A DNA stretch of 64,000 bases from an uncultured Flavobacteriaceae bacterium (GTDB lineage: Bacteria > Bacteroidota > Bacteroidia > Flavobacteriales > Flavobacteriaceae): the NCBI GenBank assembly GCA_947502635.1, contig CANNAN010000002.1, positions 434,001 through 498,000 on the forward strand, written 5' to 3'. Shown piece after piece: positions 25,909 to 34,671 of this stretch. The first letter of the stretch is position 1. Each line of letters opens with the position of its first letter. The notes below the pieces were generated by a model. The model ran no database searches and had not been told where the DNA came from. It saw only the letters and a list, made by a program, of their open reading frames with translations. The position numbers were made by a program, and so were the translations under genes.

Positions 25909-26796
25909 ATGAATAGTATTAAATTAAAATGGCTGTATCTTTTTGTACTCTCTATAATTTGGGGGAGTTCATTTATTTTAATTAAAAAAGCATTACTGGG
26001 CATAACGCCTTATCAATTAGGTGCATTAAGGACAATTATTACAGGTTTGTTTCTTTTTGCAATAGGTTTTAAAACCATTAAAACGATTAAAAAACCTGAC
26101 TGGAAATGGCTTGTTATCTCTGGTATTTTAGGGTCTTTTATTCCTTCTTTTTTCTTTGCCATTGCAGAAACAGAAATAGATAGTGCTGTGGTTTCTATTT
26201 TAAACTCATTAGTGCCTTTAAATACAATTCTGTTGGGGTTTGCTGTTTTTAAAATAGCATCAACAAAACGCCAAATATTAGGTATTATTGTAGGTTTTAT
26301 AGGCACAACTATATTAATATTGAAAGGCGCACATTTAAATCCAGATCAAAATTACCTCTATGCTATTTTTGTGATTTTATCTACCTTAATGTATGCAGCG
26401 AATGTAAATATTATTAAAAAATATTTACAACATGTAAAACCATTAACAATAGCTACAGGTAATTTTGTTGCTATTGTTATCCCAGCATTCATTATTTTAT
26501 TATTTACAGATTTCTTTTCGGCAGTAACCTTCGAAAACCCAGAGTTTAAAATGGCGATGATTTATGTTGTTATCCTGTCGTTTTTTGGTACGGCTATGGC
26601 AAAAATATTGTTTAATAAGCTTGTGCATATGTCAACACCTGTATTCGCGTCTTCGGTTACTTTTGTTATGCCAATTGTAGCATTAATGTGGGGTTTTTTA
26701 GATGGCGAAGCATTTAGTCTTCTTCAGGGCATAGCAAGTATAATTATCTTATTGGGTGTGTATTTATCCCACAAAAAGCCGCCGAAGCATAGTTAA
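25909..26796 (+). CDS. EamA/DMT-family transporter
   Basis: A 295-residue inner-membrane protein with about ten hydrophobic helices arranged as two EamA repeats (first with IWGSSFILIKKAL, second beginning near LYAIFVILSTLMYAANVNIIKKYL). Length and the duplicated layout are typical of drug/metabolite exporters. Substrate cannot be predicted. Stands between the HMA lipoprotein gene (divergent) and the DUF4199 gene. Confidence 0.92.
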   Translation: MNSIKLKWLYLFVLSIIWGSSFILIKKALLGITPYQLGALRTIITGLFLFAIGFKTIKTIKKPDWKWLVISGILGSFIPSFFFAIAETEIDSAVVSILNSLVPLNTILLGFAVFKIASTKRQILGIIVGFIGTTILILKGAHLNPDQNYLYAIFVILSTLMYAANVNIIKKYLQHVKPLTIATGNFVAIVIPAFIILLFTDFFSAVTFENPEFKMAMIYVVILSFFGTAMAKILFNKLVHMSTPVFASSVTFVMPIVALMWGFLDGEAFSLLQGIASIIILLGVYLSHKKPPKHS

Positions 26797-26895
26797 TTCG
26801 CTTAAAAACAGTCGATTTTGATAAAATAACAGCGTCAAAATTATTATAATACACAAATTTTCACGAAATTGAAGTACACATAAACTTGCAAAAAG

Positions 26896-27351
26896 ATGAA
26901 AAATATACCGCTTTCTGTCCGATTTGGACTCCTTACAAGTGCTATGCTAATAGTATATTTTTTAATTTTAGCATTGTTTAATAAACATACTAATCCAACA
27001 TTTAGTTTTTTCAATGCTATAATTACAGCTTTTGGTATTTGTGAAGCCGTGCGTTTAAAAAAACTTGAAAACCCAGAAGCCTTTGCTTATGGAGAAGGAT
27101 TTAAAACAGGAATTGTTACTGGCTTTACAGCGACATTGGTATTTACTGCCTTTTTCTTGTTTTATGCTACAGAAATTAATCCTGCTTTTTTACCAGAATT
27201 ACTTAAAACAATTAGAGGTGATTTCAACGTAGATATTGGTTTAGTGACTTTTGTTGTTGCTGTTATGGGCTTAGCAACAACAGTAGTAGCCGTATTGACT
27301 GTTATGCAGTTTTTTAAAAAAACCAGAAATATCACTCAAAACCACCTTTAA
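26896..27351 (+). CDS. DUF4199-like membrane protein
   Basis: A 151-residue membrane protein with four likely helices: LTSAMLIVYFLILALF, TFSFFNAIITAFGI, GIVTGFTATLVFTAFFLFYA and VTFVVAVMGLATTVVAVLTV. The FAYGEGFKTGIVTGF stretch between helices two and three is typical of DUF4199 proteins in Bacteroidota. Function unknown. Confidence 0.75.
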   Translation: MKNIPLSVRFGLLTSAMLIVYFLILALFNKHTNPTFSFFNAIITAFGICEAVRLKKLENPEAFAYGEGFKTGIVTGFTATLVFTAFFLFYATEINPAFLPELLKTIRGDFNVDIGLVTFVVAVMGLATTVVAVLTVMQFFKKTRNITQNHL

Positions 27352-27362
27352 TTGTTTGTAGT

Positions 27363-27461
27363 TTAATGATTCAAAGTATGTGAAGCAGCTGCTGGCAATT
27401 CTTTAATAAATTCGCTTATCTTTTTTGTGCTTACTTTGAAATGTTTTTTAATTTTTTTCAT
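27363..27461 (-). CDS. Micro-gene A: 32-residue conserved peptide
   Basis: ATG at 27461 to TAA at 27363. The peptide has a Lys-rich N-terminus (MKKIKKHFKV), a TKKISEFIKEL amphipathic middle, then AAASHTLNH at the end. Its tandem partner at 27604-27693 encodes a clear homologue. Shared residues are KKH.KV.TKKI.EF.KEL..AAS..LNH, and most differences are conservative (Phe/Leu, Ile/Leu, Ser/Asn, His/Tyr), the pattern expected when the peptide is under selection. The upstream segments also match: ATCGTTCTA, then AAAAATGCTATTAT directly before the ATG. No Cys, no signal peptide. Function unknown. Confidence 0.65.
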   Translation of the reverse strand: MKKIKKHFKVSTKKISEFIKELPAAASHTLNH

Positions 27462-27603
27462 GATAATAGCATTTTTGTTTTTTGAGTGTAGAACGATTGA
27501 TAACATAAAATTTCTTTAATTTTTTAGCTGATAGAATAGTCTTTATCAAGTTTTTTAAAACCAATAACAAAAACTATCCAAAAATCAGGAAAACGTTTAT
27601 AGT

Positions 27604-27693
27604 TTAATGATTTAAGGCGTATGAAGCAGCTGTGGTTAATTCTTTAAGAAATTCGTTAATCTTTTTCGTTTTTACTTTGAGATGTTTTTTCAT
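27604..27693 (-). CDS. Micro-gene B: 29-residue conserved peptide, tandem copy
   Basis: ATG at 27693 to TAA at 27604. Homologue of micro-gene A, lacking three N-terminal residues (MKKHLKVKTKKINEF at the start, AASYALNH at the end). Spacing between the two frames is 142 bases, and similarity extends through the 5' flank (ATCGTTCTA and AAAAATGCTATTAT) and into the stop region (AATCATTAA). The repeat unit is about 240 bases. Both lie between the DUF4199 gene and the rplU promoter. The short length means protein evidence is needed; the conserved frame argues for translation. Confidence 0.65.
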   Translation of the reverse strand: MKKHLKVKTKKINEFLKELTTAASYALNH

Positions 27694-27855
27694 AATAATA
27701 GCATTTTTACATTTTTGTTATAGAACGATCTAAACCAAAAAATCCCTCCAAAGTTTTTAAGAAATTTTATTTTATGTTTTTGAATAATTACTATATTAGA
27801 AGACTTTTTAATAGAAAAACGAATAATAAATAATCATTCAAAATCAACAAAAACG

Positions 27856-27886
27856 TTTGCAGTTTAATTAATTAGCAGTATATTTG
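27856..27886 (+). promoter_or_regulatory. Promoter of rplU-rpmA
   Basis: TTTG at 27856-27859, 19 bases, then TATATTTG at 27879-27886: an excellent match to the Bacteroidota TTTG / TAnnTTTG promoter. Transcription should start near 27893, giving a leader of about 35 bases before the rplU start. Confidence 0.82.
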
Positions 27887-27928
27887 CACTCATTTTTTGA
27901 ACAAATTAATTAATAAAAACGTTACGCT

Positions 27929-28498
27929 ATGTACGCAATTGTAGAGATAGCAGGGCATCAATTTAAAGTTGAAAAAGACCAAAAAGTTTTTGTTAACCGT
28001 TTACAAACAGAAGAAGGTAAGAAAGTTTCTTTCGATAACGTACTTCTAGTAGCAGATGGTGACAAAGTAACTGTAGGCGCCCCCGCTATAGACGGAGCTC
28101 AAGTAGGAGCAAAAGTCTTAAAACACCTTAAAGGTGATAAAGTTATAGTTTTTAAGAAGAAAAGACGTAAAGGTTACCGTGTTAAAAATGGTCACCGTCA
28201 ATCTTTAACAGAAATTGTAATTGAAAGTATTGCTGCTTCGGGAGCTAAAAAAGCTGCCCCGGCAAAAGCAACTAAAAAAGCAGAGCCAAAAGCAGAAGTT
28301 GAGGCACCAAAAGCAAAACCAGCTGCTAAAAAGGCAGAAGCTGCTGCACCAAAAGAAAAGCCAGCTGCTAAAAAGGCAGAAGCTACTCAAGATTTAAGCA
28401 AACTTACTGTTGCTGAATTAAAAGAAATGGCAAAAGCTAAAGGAGTTGAAGGAATTTCTTCTATGAAGAAAGCCGATTTAATTGCTGCTTTAAGTTAA
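27929..28498 (+). CDS. rplU: 50S ribosomal protein L21 with long C-terminal extension
   Basis: Residues 1 to about 103 are a normal L21 (YAIVEIAGHQFKVEKDQKVFV, KVLKHLKGDKVIVFKKKRRKGYRVKNGHRQ). The protein is 189 residues where the usual length is about 103. The extra 85 residues are an Ala/Lys/Pro/Glu-rich linker with two near-identical KPAAKKAEA repeats, then a small helical domain (LSKLTVAELKEMAKAKG...MKKADLIAAL) of the Rho-N/SAP-like kind that often binds nucleic acid. rpmA follows 26 bases later as usual. Confidence 0.96.
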   Translation: MYAIVEIAGHQFKVEKDQKVFVNRLQTEEGKKVSFDNVLLVADGDKVTVGAPAIDGAQVGAKVLKHLKGDKVIVFKKKRRKGYRVKNGHRQSLTEIVIESIAASGAKKAAPAKATKKAEPKAEVEAPKAKPAAKKAEAAAPKEKPAAKKAEATQDLSKLTVAELKEMAKAKGVEGISSMKKADLIAALS

Positions 28499-28524
28499 TT
28501 TTAAAAAACTAAAATCGAAATAAA

Positions 28525-28785
28525 ATGGCACATAAAAAAGGAGTCGGAAGTTCGAAAAACGGTAGAGAATCAGAATCGAAACGCTTAGGTGTAAAGATAT
28601 TTGGTGGTCAAGCTGCAATAGCTGGAAACATTATCGTTAGACAAAGAGGTAATACGCATCACCCAGGTGAGAATGTTTACTCTTCAAAAGATCATACTTT
28701 ACACGCATATGTTGATGGCGTTGTAAAATTTACAAAGAAAAAAGATAACAAATCTTATGTTTCTATAGAGCCTTTTGAGGTTTAA
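28525..28785 (+). CDS. rpmA: 50S ribosomal protein L27
   Basis: An 86-residue L27 of normal length: [20 protein letters not shown] at the N-terminus, GNIIVRQRG and GKDHTLHA-like [13 protein letters not shown]. The N-terminal tail begins directly AHKKG, with no cleavable pre-sequence of the Firmicutes type. Part of the large subunit near the peptidyl-transferase centre. Paired with rplU. Confidence 0.98.
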   Translation: MAHKKGVGSSKNGRESESKRLGVKIFGGQAAIAGNIIVRQRGNTHHPGENVYSSKDHTLHAYVDGVVKFTKKKDNKSYVSIEPFEV

Positions 28786-28812
28786 GAAATAATTTTCTTT
28801 TTAAAGTATTTA

Positions 28813-28841
28813 AGCCCTTTCTGGAAACAGGAAGGGTTTTT
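28813..28841 (+). terminator. Intrinsic terminator of rplU-rpmA
   Basis: CCCTTTCTG and CAGGAAGGG form a stem with a GAAA loop, one mismatch in the arm, followed by six T residues. Confidence 0.85.
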
Positions 28842-29001
28842 TATTGCCTTTTAATCTCATATTTATAAAAGTTATCCTTAATGTTAGGTAATGGTAAAAC
28901 AAAGATTTTTTCTATGTATAGATAACAATTATATAAAAAACACTTAAAATTCTTGACTCTTCATTTTTGTTATTTCGCCTGGTATTTAACTAACAAAAAT
29001 C

Positions 29002-31809
29002 ATGAGAAAAAATTGCGTATTATTATTTATTGCATGGGCATTTTCTTTTTTTGGGTTTTCTCAAAACGGAAATATTCAAGGAAAAATTATTGACGAAAAT
29101 GGCTTGTCAATTCCCTTTGGAAATGTATTAATAGAATCATTAAATAAAGGAACTATATCAGATTTTGATGGTAGTTTTTTACTGGTAAACGTTCCTTCTG
29201 GCACCCAAACAGTAAAAGTGACCTATTTAGGGTATGCAGATATAGAAAAAGAAGTTACTGTTAAAGCAGAAGTAACAGCAGAAGTTGTTATAACAATAAC
29301 ACCAGAAAACTTAGAGTTAGAAGGTGTTTTAATAACAGGCTATAATAGTGGTCAAGCAAAAGCACTTAACTCCCAAAAAAATAAACAGAATATTACAAAT
29401 GTGGTTTCTACAGACCAGATAGGAAAATTTCCAGATGCTAATATAGGAGATGCAGTAAAACGTATTCCAGGAATTACAATGCAGGTCGATCAAGGAGAAG
29501 CTCGTAATATTATTATTAGAGGATTAGCTCCTCAATTAAATTCGGTGACGTTAAACGGAAGTAGAATCCCTTCTGCCGAAGGAGATAATAGAAACGTACA
29601 AATGGATTTAATTCCATCAGACATGATTCAACTTATAGAAGTTAACAAAGCGGTAACTCCAGATATGGATGCAGATGCTTTAGGTGGTTCGGTTAATTTA
29701 GTAACCAGAACTTCTCCAAACGGATTTAGAGTTGCAACAACTTTAGGGTCGGGAATTAATTTTATTACTAATAAAAGAATTATTAACGGATCTTTTTTAA
29801 TAGGAGATAGAACAAAAGATAACAAGTTTGGATGGATGCTTTCTACATCTATTAATGATAGCGATTTTGGATCGGATAATGTAGAAGCTGAATGGGTAAA
29901 TGAAGCAGAAAGTGAAATTACTGGAGATGATATTGAAGTGAATCCTTTTATTGAAGAGTATGATATTAGAACCTATTTAGTACAGCGTATTAGACGTAGT
30001 TTTTCTGCTAATTTAGATTATGCAATTAATGCTAATAATAAAATCTATTTAAAATCAATGTATAACTGGAGAGACGATCGAGAAAACCGCTTTAGATTAC
30101 GTTATCGTAAAATAGCTCCAGTATTTACTTCTGGTACAGAGCGTATAATTGGTTATGAAGGTAAGGTAAGACGTCAAACAAAAGGTGGTATTGATAATGA
30201 CAGAAATAAAAATGCACGTTTAGAAGACCAACGTATGCAAAACTATAGTTTGGGAGGAGAGCATTTATTTGGTAAATTAAAGTTTGATTGGTTAGGGGCT
30301 TATGCTTCGGCTTCAGAAGAACGTTTAAACGAACGTTATGTAGAATATGAAATTGATGATGCATTTGCTATAAATCAAAATCTATCAGACCCGGAGTCTC
30401 CATTTATTACTGCTATAAACCCGAGTGATGTGGCGTTAAGTAATTTTGAGTTGAAAGAAATTACGGAAGAGAATAAGTTTACAGAAGAAAAAGACCTTAA
30501 CTTTTTTACAAATTTTAAATACCCATTAGATCTTTTTAATAAAGGAAACGGTTTTGTGAAATTTGGTGGACGTATAAAAATAAAAGAAAAAGAACGAACT
30601 AATAATTTCTTTGAGTTTGAACCAACAAATAACAGTTTTGACGATTTAAGTGCTTTACCATTAATAGATCAAACAGATACCGATTTTTTAGCAGGCAGTA
30701 AATATGCCGCAGGACAGTTTATAGATCCTGTCTTTTTAGGACAATTAGATTTAAATAATGCATCGTTATTCGATATTTCTGATGTGCCAAGTGAATATGT
30801 TCGGGCGAATTATAAAGTAAAAGAGGATGTTTATGCTGGGTATGTCATGGCAAACCAAAAATTATCAGAGAAATTGAATGTATTAGTTGGTGTAAGAGTA
30901 GAAAGTACAAAAACAGAAGCTACTGGTAATCAAATTGAAGATGAAGAGAACATTTTAGGGACTATAACAGCAGATAAGAATTATGTAAATGTCTTGCCTG
31001 GCGTTCACTTTAAGTATAAAGTAAACGATAATATGATATTACGTTTTGCTTGGACAAATACCTTGGCAAGACCAAATTATGCCGATGTGGTGCCTAGTAT
31101 AGATGTTGTTGCAGATGATGAGGAAGTGTTTTTGGGAAATCCAGAATTAAGTGCGACCACCTCAATGAATTTTGATGTCATTGCAGAGCATTATTTTAAA
31201 AGTGTTGGTATTATTTCTGGAGGTGTTTTTCAAAAAAGTATAAAGGGTTTTATTTATACTTTTCAATTTGAAGATGCTGCTACTGGTTTTGATGCATTTC
31301 AACCTCAAAATGGTGACGACGCTAATATTTTTGGAGCAGAAATAGGGTTTCAACGTCAATTAGATTTCTTACCAGGGTTTGCAAGAAATTTTAATTTAAT
31401 GCTAAACTATACCTATTTAAAGTCTAGTGCCGACGGGATTAGGAATTCTGATGGTGATGAAAGAACAGATTTAGATTTACCAGGTACAGCACCTAATATG
31501 TTTAATGGTTCTTTAGGGTATGCTGGCAAGAATATAAACATACGCTTATCGGTTAACTATTCTGATGCCTATATAGATGAAATTGGAGGAAGTGCTTTTG
31601 AAGATAGATATTACGATGAGCAATTCTTATTAGATTTTAATGCGTCTTATGTTTTTAATAATGGGTTTAGTATTTATTTCGATTTAAATAATATTACAGA
31701 TCAGCCATTACGTTATTTTCAGGGTGTTAAAAATAGAACCATGCAAGTGGAGCACTACGGAAGACGTATTACATTTGGTTTAAAATATGATCTGTTTAAA
31801 GCAAAATAA
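29002..31809 (+). CDS. TonB-dependent receptor, phytase-linked
   Basis: A 935-residue outer-membrane receptor. After a signal peptide ending near FGFSQ comes a CarboxypepD_reg-like domain (IQGKIIDENGLSIPFGNVLIE...), then the plug (IGKFPDANIGDAVKRIPGI, IIIRGLAPQLNSVTLNG), then the beta-barrel ending in a terminal aromatic strand (FGLKYDLF). The plug pattern is that of the TIGR01782-like receptor group. A phytase gene follows after 2 bases, so the receptor probably imports an inositol-phosphate, phosphate or metal-phytate product; this is inference. Confidence 0.93.
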   Translation: MRKNCVLLFIAWAFSFFGFSQNGNIQGKIIDENGLSIPFGNVLIESLNKGTISDFDGSFLLVNVPSGTQTVKVTYLGYADIEKEVTVKAEVTAEVVITITPENLELEGVLITGYNSGQAKALNSQKNKQNITNVVSTDQIGKFPDANIGDAVKRIPGITMQVDQGEARNIIIRGLAPQLNSVTLNGSRIPSAEGDNRNVQMDLIPSDMIQLIEVNKAVTPDMDADALGGSVNLVTRTSPNGFRVATTLGSGINFITNKRIINGSFLIGDRTKDNKFGWMLSTSINDSDFGSDNVEAEWVNEAESEITGDDIEVNPFIEEYDIRTYLVQRIRRSFSANLDYAINANNKIYLKSMYNWRDDRENRFRLRYRKIAPVFTSGTERIIGYEGKVRRQTKGGIDNDRNKNARLEDQRMQNYSLGGEHLFGKLKFDWLGAYASASEERLNERYVEYEIDDAFAINQNLSDPESPFITAINPSDVALSNFELKEITEENKFTEEKDLNFFTNFKYPLDLFNKGNGFVKFGGRIKIKEKERTNNFFEFEPTNNSFDDLSALPLIDQTDTDFLAGSKYAAGQFIDPVFLGQLDLNNASLFDISDVPSEYVRANYKVKEDVYAGYVMANQKLSEKLNVLVGVRVESTKTEATGNQIEDEENILGTITADKNYVNVLPGVHFKYKVNDNMILRFAWTNTLARPNYADVVPSIDVVADDEEVFLGNPELSATTSMNFDVIAEHYFKSVGIISGGVFQKSIKGFIYTFQFEDAATGFDAFQPQNGDDANIFGAEIGFQRQLDFLPGFARNFNLMLNYTYLKSSADGIRNSDGDERTDLDLPGTAPNMFNGSLGYAGKNINIRLSVNYSDAYIDEIGGSAFEDRYYDEQFLLDFNASYVFNNGFSIYFDLNNITDQPLRYFQGVKNRTMQVEHYGRRITFGLKYDLFKAK

Positions 31810-31811
31810 CT

Positions 31812-32828
31812 ATGCAAAAATTTAAAGTAAATATCATTTTTATTTGTTTTGTTTTTTTAATGGCATGTGCTACAAAATTGCCAGAAATTGTAGCCGATGT
31901 TGTTACCGAAACAACCCTACACGATACAGACGATCCTGCAATTTGGGTTAACCCGAAAGATGCTTCGAAAAGCATTGTTTTTGGTACCGATAAAAATACA
32001 GAAGGCGCTATTTATGCGTTTAATTTGGATGGTAAAATTATTGAAGACAAAACTATAAGGAATTTAAAACGACCAAATAATATTGATTTAGAATATGGTT
32101 TCCAAATTAACGATTCTACAAAGGTTGATGTCATAATATTTACCGAAAGAGAACGCCAAAAAATACGTTTGTTTTCTGTTCCAGATATGAAACCATTAGA
32201 TAGCGGAGGGTTTTCTGTTTTTACAGATGCAAAAAAAGCCGAAGCGAATTTACCAATGGGCATAGCACTATACAAATCTCCAGAAACACAAAAACTATAT
32301 GCTATTGTAGGTCGAAAAACAGGACCAGTAAAAGATTATTTGTATCAATATCATTTAACTTCAGATAGTTTAGGCGTGCACTCTAAGTTGGTTAGGAAGT
32401 TTGGGGCGTTTAGTGGTAAAAAAGAAATAGAAGCTATAGCGGTTGATGATGAAACAGGTATTGTATATTATTCTGATGAGATGCATTGTATTCGTAAATA
32501 CTACGCAGAGCCCTCAAAAGGAAATGAAGAAATTTACTGTTTTGGTAAAGAGTATTTCAAAAAAGATATTGAAGGTATTGCCATAGCGAAGTATCAAGAT
32601 AAAGGGTTTTTAATCGTATCGAACCAGCAGGCACATACGTTTAATGTTTTCGATTTAAAAACGAATGCATTTATTAAAGAAATTAATTTAGGAACTATCA
32701 AAACAGATGGTTGTGAAGTTACAACCGCAGCGTTGGGTGATAAGTTTCCTAATGGATTATTTGTTTCTATGAACGATAAAAAGAATTTCTTTTTTCACGA
32801 TTTAAAGAAGCTGAAGTTATTGGAATAA
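31812..32828 (+). CDS. Beta-propeller phytase, lipoprotein
   Basis: A 338-residue 3-phytase of the BPP family with a lipobox LMACATK (Cys19). Typical motifs: HDTDDPAIWVNP near residue 37, VFGTDKNTEGAIYAFNLDGK, RPNNIDLEYGF, TERERQKIRLF, KEIEAIAVDDETGIVYYSDE and DIEGIAIA. The acidic residues that bind calcium and phosphate are present. It would release phosphate from phytate at the cell surface or in the periplasm. Forms a two-gene unit with the upstream TonB receptor. Confidence 0.93.
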   Translation: MQKFKVNIIFICFVFLMACATKLPEIVADVVTETTLHDTDDPAIWVNPKDASKSIVFGTDKNTEGAIYAFNLDGKIIEDKTIRNLKRPNNIDLEYGFQINDSTKVDVIIFTERERQKIRLFSVPDMKPLDSGGFSVFTDAKKAEANLPMGIALYKSPETQKLYAIVGRKTGPVKDYLYQYHLTSDSLGVHSKLVRKFGAFSGKKEIEAIAVDDETGIVYYSDEMHCIRKYYAEPSKGNEEIYCFGKEYFKKDIEGIAIAKYQDKGFLIVSNQQAHTFNVFDLKTNAFIKEINLGTIKTDGCEVTTAALGDKFPNGLFVSMNDKKNFFFHDLKKLKLLE

Positions 32829-32960
32829 AGCAAATTTAGTAAGGATGAAGGTCTAAAAAATAATTTGTCACATCCCGCGCAGTCAAGATACCCTGTAGGT
32901 AACAGTTTTAAAAATTCTCTACTGCGCTCTTGACTCTTATGTACTTTTTATAAACTTCAT

Positions 32961-33434
32961 TTACTTACCCAAAATATCCTTAACTATTTTTAAATGATGC
33001 TTGGTATGCATTTCTAAGAAACGAAGTGTTCTTGCTTTAGATAAGGTGCCAAAGATAAAATGTTTAAAATAAGCGTTTTTGCTAAGAAGGTGTAAATTAT
33101 TTATGTGTTTTTTAGCATCATTGAGTTGTGCTAGTAAATCTGCCGCTGAAATTAAGTCTGGTGGCTTCACCATTTTTGGTGCTTTTACCCGACCTCTTGG
33201 GATGTAGCATAATGTAAATAGAATACTTCTTTTAGCATTAAAGTCTCGCTTATAATTGTCTGGATTAGAAATATTTAAAGACTCAAAAACTTTATTTATA
33301 ACTTTTAGAGTATGGTCTAATTGCCAACCCACACTAGCTTTAGAAATAGTTGGATTACTTTTGTCTTTAAAGAGCATATTTTGCTCTATTTGAGATAAAA
33401 GATTGTTGAGAACTGTTATTTTTTTATCGTGCAT
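32961..33434 (-). CDS. DUF1569 (DinB-like) family protein
   Basis: A 157-residue four-helix protein of the DUF1569/DinB-like group. Features include the first-helix VGWQLDHTLKVINKV with a His in the usual metal position, a RGRVKAPKMVKPP turn, and RFLEMHTKHHLKIVKDIL with further His residues at the end. The His pattern suggests a metal site as in DinB-type thiol transferases (inference). It is divergent from the short gene at 33527. Confidence 0.82.
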   Translation of the reverse strand: MHDKKITVLNNLLSQIEQNMLFKDKSNPTISKASVGWQLDHTLKVINKVFESLNISNPDNYKRDFNAKRSILFTLCYIPRGRVKAPKMVKPPDLISAADLLAQLNDAKKHINNLHLLSKNAYFKHFIFGTLSKARTLRFLEMHTKHHLKIVKDILGK

Positions 33435-33526
33435 TGTTAAATATAATTATAAAAAATAAGAATAAATCCTTAACTTGTAGTGTTGCATCTGCAATCTGTA
33501 AATTGTCTTACTTAAAATTATATGCT

Positions 33527-33799
33527 ATGCTACCTTTTAGATCCGAAATAAGAAACTCCCCAAGTCAACAAACTATCAAAATCTTTTTGACAGATGAATC
33601 ATTAGATAAGAAGATTAAAATACATTTAGAGCACTTTAACGAGATAGAGTTAATAGAAATTAGGGAAAGTATCGGGCAAAATCGAGCAGACGAAAATATT
33701 ACTGTTTTTTTAAAAGAAAATGTAGATATTAATAAAATGAAAACGTCTATCGATTCTAGTCTGTGGTGGTATTTTGAGAAGGATATGGTTGATGAATGA
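33527..33799 (+). CDS. Hypothetical protein
   Basis: About 90 residues from the ATG at 33527 (MLPFRSEIRN). The frame stays open upstream to 33434, but that would overlap the divergent start of the DUF1569 gene. Charged alpha/beta sequence with TIKIFLTDESLDKKIKIHLE and a C-terminal SSLWWYFEKDM. No family recognised, no signal peptide, no operon partner. Confidence 0.5.
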   Translation: MLPFRSEIRNSPSQQTIKIFLTDESLDKKIKIHLEHFNEIELIEIRESIGQNRADENITVFLKENVDINKMKTSIDSSLWWYFEKDMVDE

Positions 33800-33873
33800 T
33801 TACCAATTTTATCAAATAAGTATGCCTGTCTCATGTATTTGCAAGATTTTTTAATTTTTTTCGTTTTAATAAA

Positions 33874-34638
33874 ATGAAAAAAATCATTTTTCTTCTTACT
33901 TGGTCATGCCTTAGTTTTTCTCAGAATAATTCCGAATTAAAAACAATTCATGTTTATGTAGCTTTGTGTGATAACATAAATCAAGGCATCGTTCCTGTTT
34001 CTAAAACATTAGGTAATGGTCAAGACCCTAAAAACAATTTATATTGGGGTGCCATGTATGGTGTTAAAAGTTATTTTAAAAGGAGTAAAGATTGGACGCT
34101 TATTTCTACAAAAGTAAATCTTGATACCTTTGTTTTAGAACGGTTACTATTTAAACATAATACATCTAATACGTTTTTACTTGCAGATGCTTATGATGGG
34201 AAGTATATAAAAAATACGACAATAGATTTTTTAGAAGCTACAGCTGGTAGAAAAGATATTGTAATTTTAAATGGTACTCAAAAGTTAAAATTTGGAGGGC
34301 ACTCAAACTTGTTAGCGTATATAGGACATGATGGATTGATGGAGTTTGATGTAAAAGGAAATTTTACTGCCCTAAATGAAGATAAGCGAGATGCTATTAT
34401 TTTAGCTTGTATAAGTAAAGATTATTTTAAACCCTATTTACAACAAACGAAAGCGAATCCTTTGGTGTGGTCTACAGGATTAATGTCTCCAGAGGCTTAT
34501 TCTTTAAAATGGGCTTTAGATGGATGGATTTTAAATGAAAATGATATACAAATTAGAGCGCGCGCATCACAGGCGTACCATTATTATCAAAAATGTGGTA
34601 TTCGAGGTGCTAGAAATTTACTAGTTACAGGTTATTGA
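33874..34638 (+). CDS. Exported protein with caspase-fold-like His/Cys motifs
   Basis: A 254-residue protein with a cleavable signal peptide ending near LSFSQ. No family is named with confidence. Two motifs resemble clan CD cysteine peptidases: a hydrophobic strand followed by GHDG (LLAYIGHDG, His152) and a second strand ending in Ala-Cys (DAIILACIS, Cys179). That order, spacing and strand context match the His-Gly...Ala-Cys pattern of caspase-like folds, although here Asp separates His and Gly. The next gene, 33 bases away, encodes another candidate cysteine peptidase. Function otherwise unknown. Confidence 0.6.
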   Translation: MKKIIFLLTWSCLSFSQNNSELKTIHVYVALCDNINQGIVPVSKTLGNGQDPKNNLYWGAMYGVKSYFKRSKDWTLISTKVNLDTFVLERLLFKHNTSNTFLLADAYDGKYIKNTTIDFLEATAGRKDIVILNGTQKLKFGGHSNLLAYIGHDGLMEFDVKGNFTALNEDKRDAIILACISKDYFKPYLQQTKANPLVWSTGLMSPEAYSLKWALDGWILNENDIQIRARASQAYHYYQKCGIRGARNLLVTGY

Positions 34639-34671
34639 TTATATAGTGAACTATTTTAAAGTTATTATTAC

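Noticed and set aside
27363-27693. Micro-genes as lanthipeptide-type precursors
   Set aside because: No Cys, Ser/Thr-rich core or adjacent modification enzymes; only the Lys-rich start resembles a leader.
28205-28390. Minus-strand open frame inside the rplU extension
   Set aside because: It is the shadow of the Ala/Lys repeat region; codon choice and the clear L21 frame explain it.
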